From Dunaliella salina (Eukaryota > Chlorophyta > Chlorophyceae > Chlamydomonadales > Dunaliellaceae), in assembly GCA_002284615.2 (NCBI GenBank), contig MU069912.1, positions 1 to 16,089 on the forward strand: a stretch of DNA of 16,089 nt. The letters are read 5' to 3'. The position numbers were made by a program, and so were the translations under genes. This document shows, piece after piece, positions 15,653 to 16,089 of the stretch (the stretch's first letter is position 1; the number at the start of each line of letters is the position of its first letter). The notes beneath the pieces are model-generated. The model was not told the origin of the DNA, did no database searches, and saw only the letters and a program-made list of their open reading frames with translations.

Positions 15653-16089
15653 ATTGCATGGCTACAGGGCCTGAAAGGAGATTTGAAAGAAGCTACAGAG
15701 TGGAAGCTTAAGAGTGTCAGCAGCCACTCTGTCCTAAATCCCATGCATGCCCACATGCCAGGTTTCAATAAACTGGAACGCCTCCCATTTGACAAACAAC
15801 ACGTCTCCAAGCAGCCTAGTTATTCACACATGAGTATCCAAGGTACAGACTTGGTGCCCAGAAAATCCAGTACTCTCCTAACTCTTAAAGTTGCTGACTG
15901 GAGGACATGGGCATACACAGATGGCAGCTGCCTTGTCCATAACGGTAAGCAANAAATTGGAGCAGGCGTCTACTGCCCGTCCACTGACAGCAAGAATTTT
16001 GTAGAACCAAATGGTGCCGGGATTACTATAACCATCACAAGAGCTGAATTAGCAGCAATTGCTGCTGGTATCATCACCAAAAATGCAGA
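15653..16089 (+). CDS. Retroelement RNase H, N-terminal part, open to the window edge
   Basis: A frame bounded by TAG 15650 remains open for 145 codons to the window end. The RNase H fold starts near 15899 with WRTWAYTDGSC (first catalytic Asp in TDGS). KQ(X)IGAGVYCP follows, then VEPNGAGITITITRAELAAI with the catalytic Glu in RAE. The rest lies outside. Before the domain are about 80 residues without recognised motifs (LPFDKQHVSKQ and STLLTLKVADW among them); ATG 15743 is the best start if one exists here. It is the same family as the RNase H pieces at 4694-4915 and 6231-6572, and it is undamaged as far as visible. Base 15953 is N, so one residue is unknown. Confidence 0.75.
   Translation, partial: MAWLQGLKGDLKEATEWKLKSVSSHSVLNPMHAHMPGFNKLERLPFDKQHVSKQPSYSHMSIQGTDLVPRKSSTLLTLKVADWRTWAYTDGSCLVHNGKQXIGAGVYCPSTDSKNFVEPNGAGITITITRAELAAIAAGIITKNA

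Overview
This window comes from a nuclear genome of a eukaryote. There are no closely packed reading frames, operons or Shine-Dalgarno sites. The recognisable coding sequence is non-LTR retrotransposon debris, there are tRNA-like Pol III boxes and microsatellites, and one stretch looks like small exons separated by GT..AG introns. The organism cannot be named from sequence alone. The reverse transcriptase and the RNase H/zinc-knuckle/C-terminal nuclease fragments remind me of retroelements common in unicellular algae and some invertebrates, but that is an impression from memory, not a search result.

Layout. Bases 1-700 hold an unrecognised open frame and two minus-strand LINE 3' ends. Bases 700-1860 are unannotated except for a solo copy of a repeat arm (1101-1255). 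LINE copy 1 (about 1865-4415) carries reverse transcriptase, a connector, a zinc-knuckle C-terminus and a 3'UTR. It is interrupted by a 982-bp terminal-inverted-repeat (TIR) element, 'element A' (2866-3847). Bases 4690-7945 hold scattered pieces of a second retroelement family (RNase H, zinc knuckle, putative PD-(D/E)xK-like C-terminal domain). These are mixed with GC-rich sequence, tandem duplications and a 30-bp perfect palindrome. Bases 7952-8746 are a long inverted-repeat element with arms of about 250 bp. A TTTC microsatellite follows, then a candidate spliced gene end (9034-9625). 'Element B' (9676-10492) is a second copy of element A in the opposite orientation. LINE copy 2 (about 10610-13400) keeps endonuclease, linker, reverse transcriptase and 3' end with many lesions. 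Bases 14200-15360 are 'element C', a repeat array related to the interior of A and B. LINE copy 3 (about 15385-15650) runs into an RNase H frame that is open to the window edge.

Main result. Elements A, B and C define a non-autonomous repeat family that I cannot assign. A and B have ends packed with GCGGTTG/CAACCGC motifs and a 2-bp target duplication. All three have an interior rich in GGTCTGAATCAGAGG-like repeats, a nearly invariant block of about 40 bp, and a tRNA-like segment with A- and B-box matches. Removing A plus one duplicated TT from LINE 1 restores the reading frame and the alignment to LINE 3, which fixes A's ends at base level.

No complete intact gene is seen. The only frames without visible damage are the 15653-16089 RNase H frame, cut by the window edge, and the short candidate exons.
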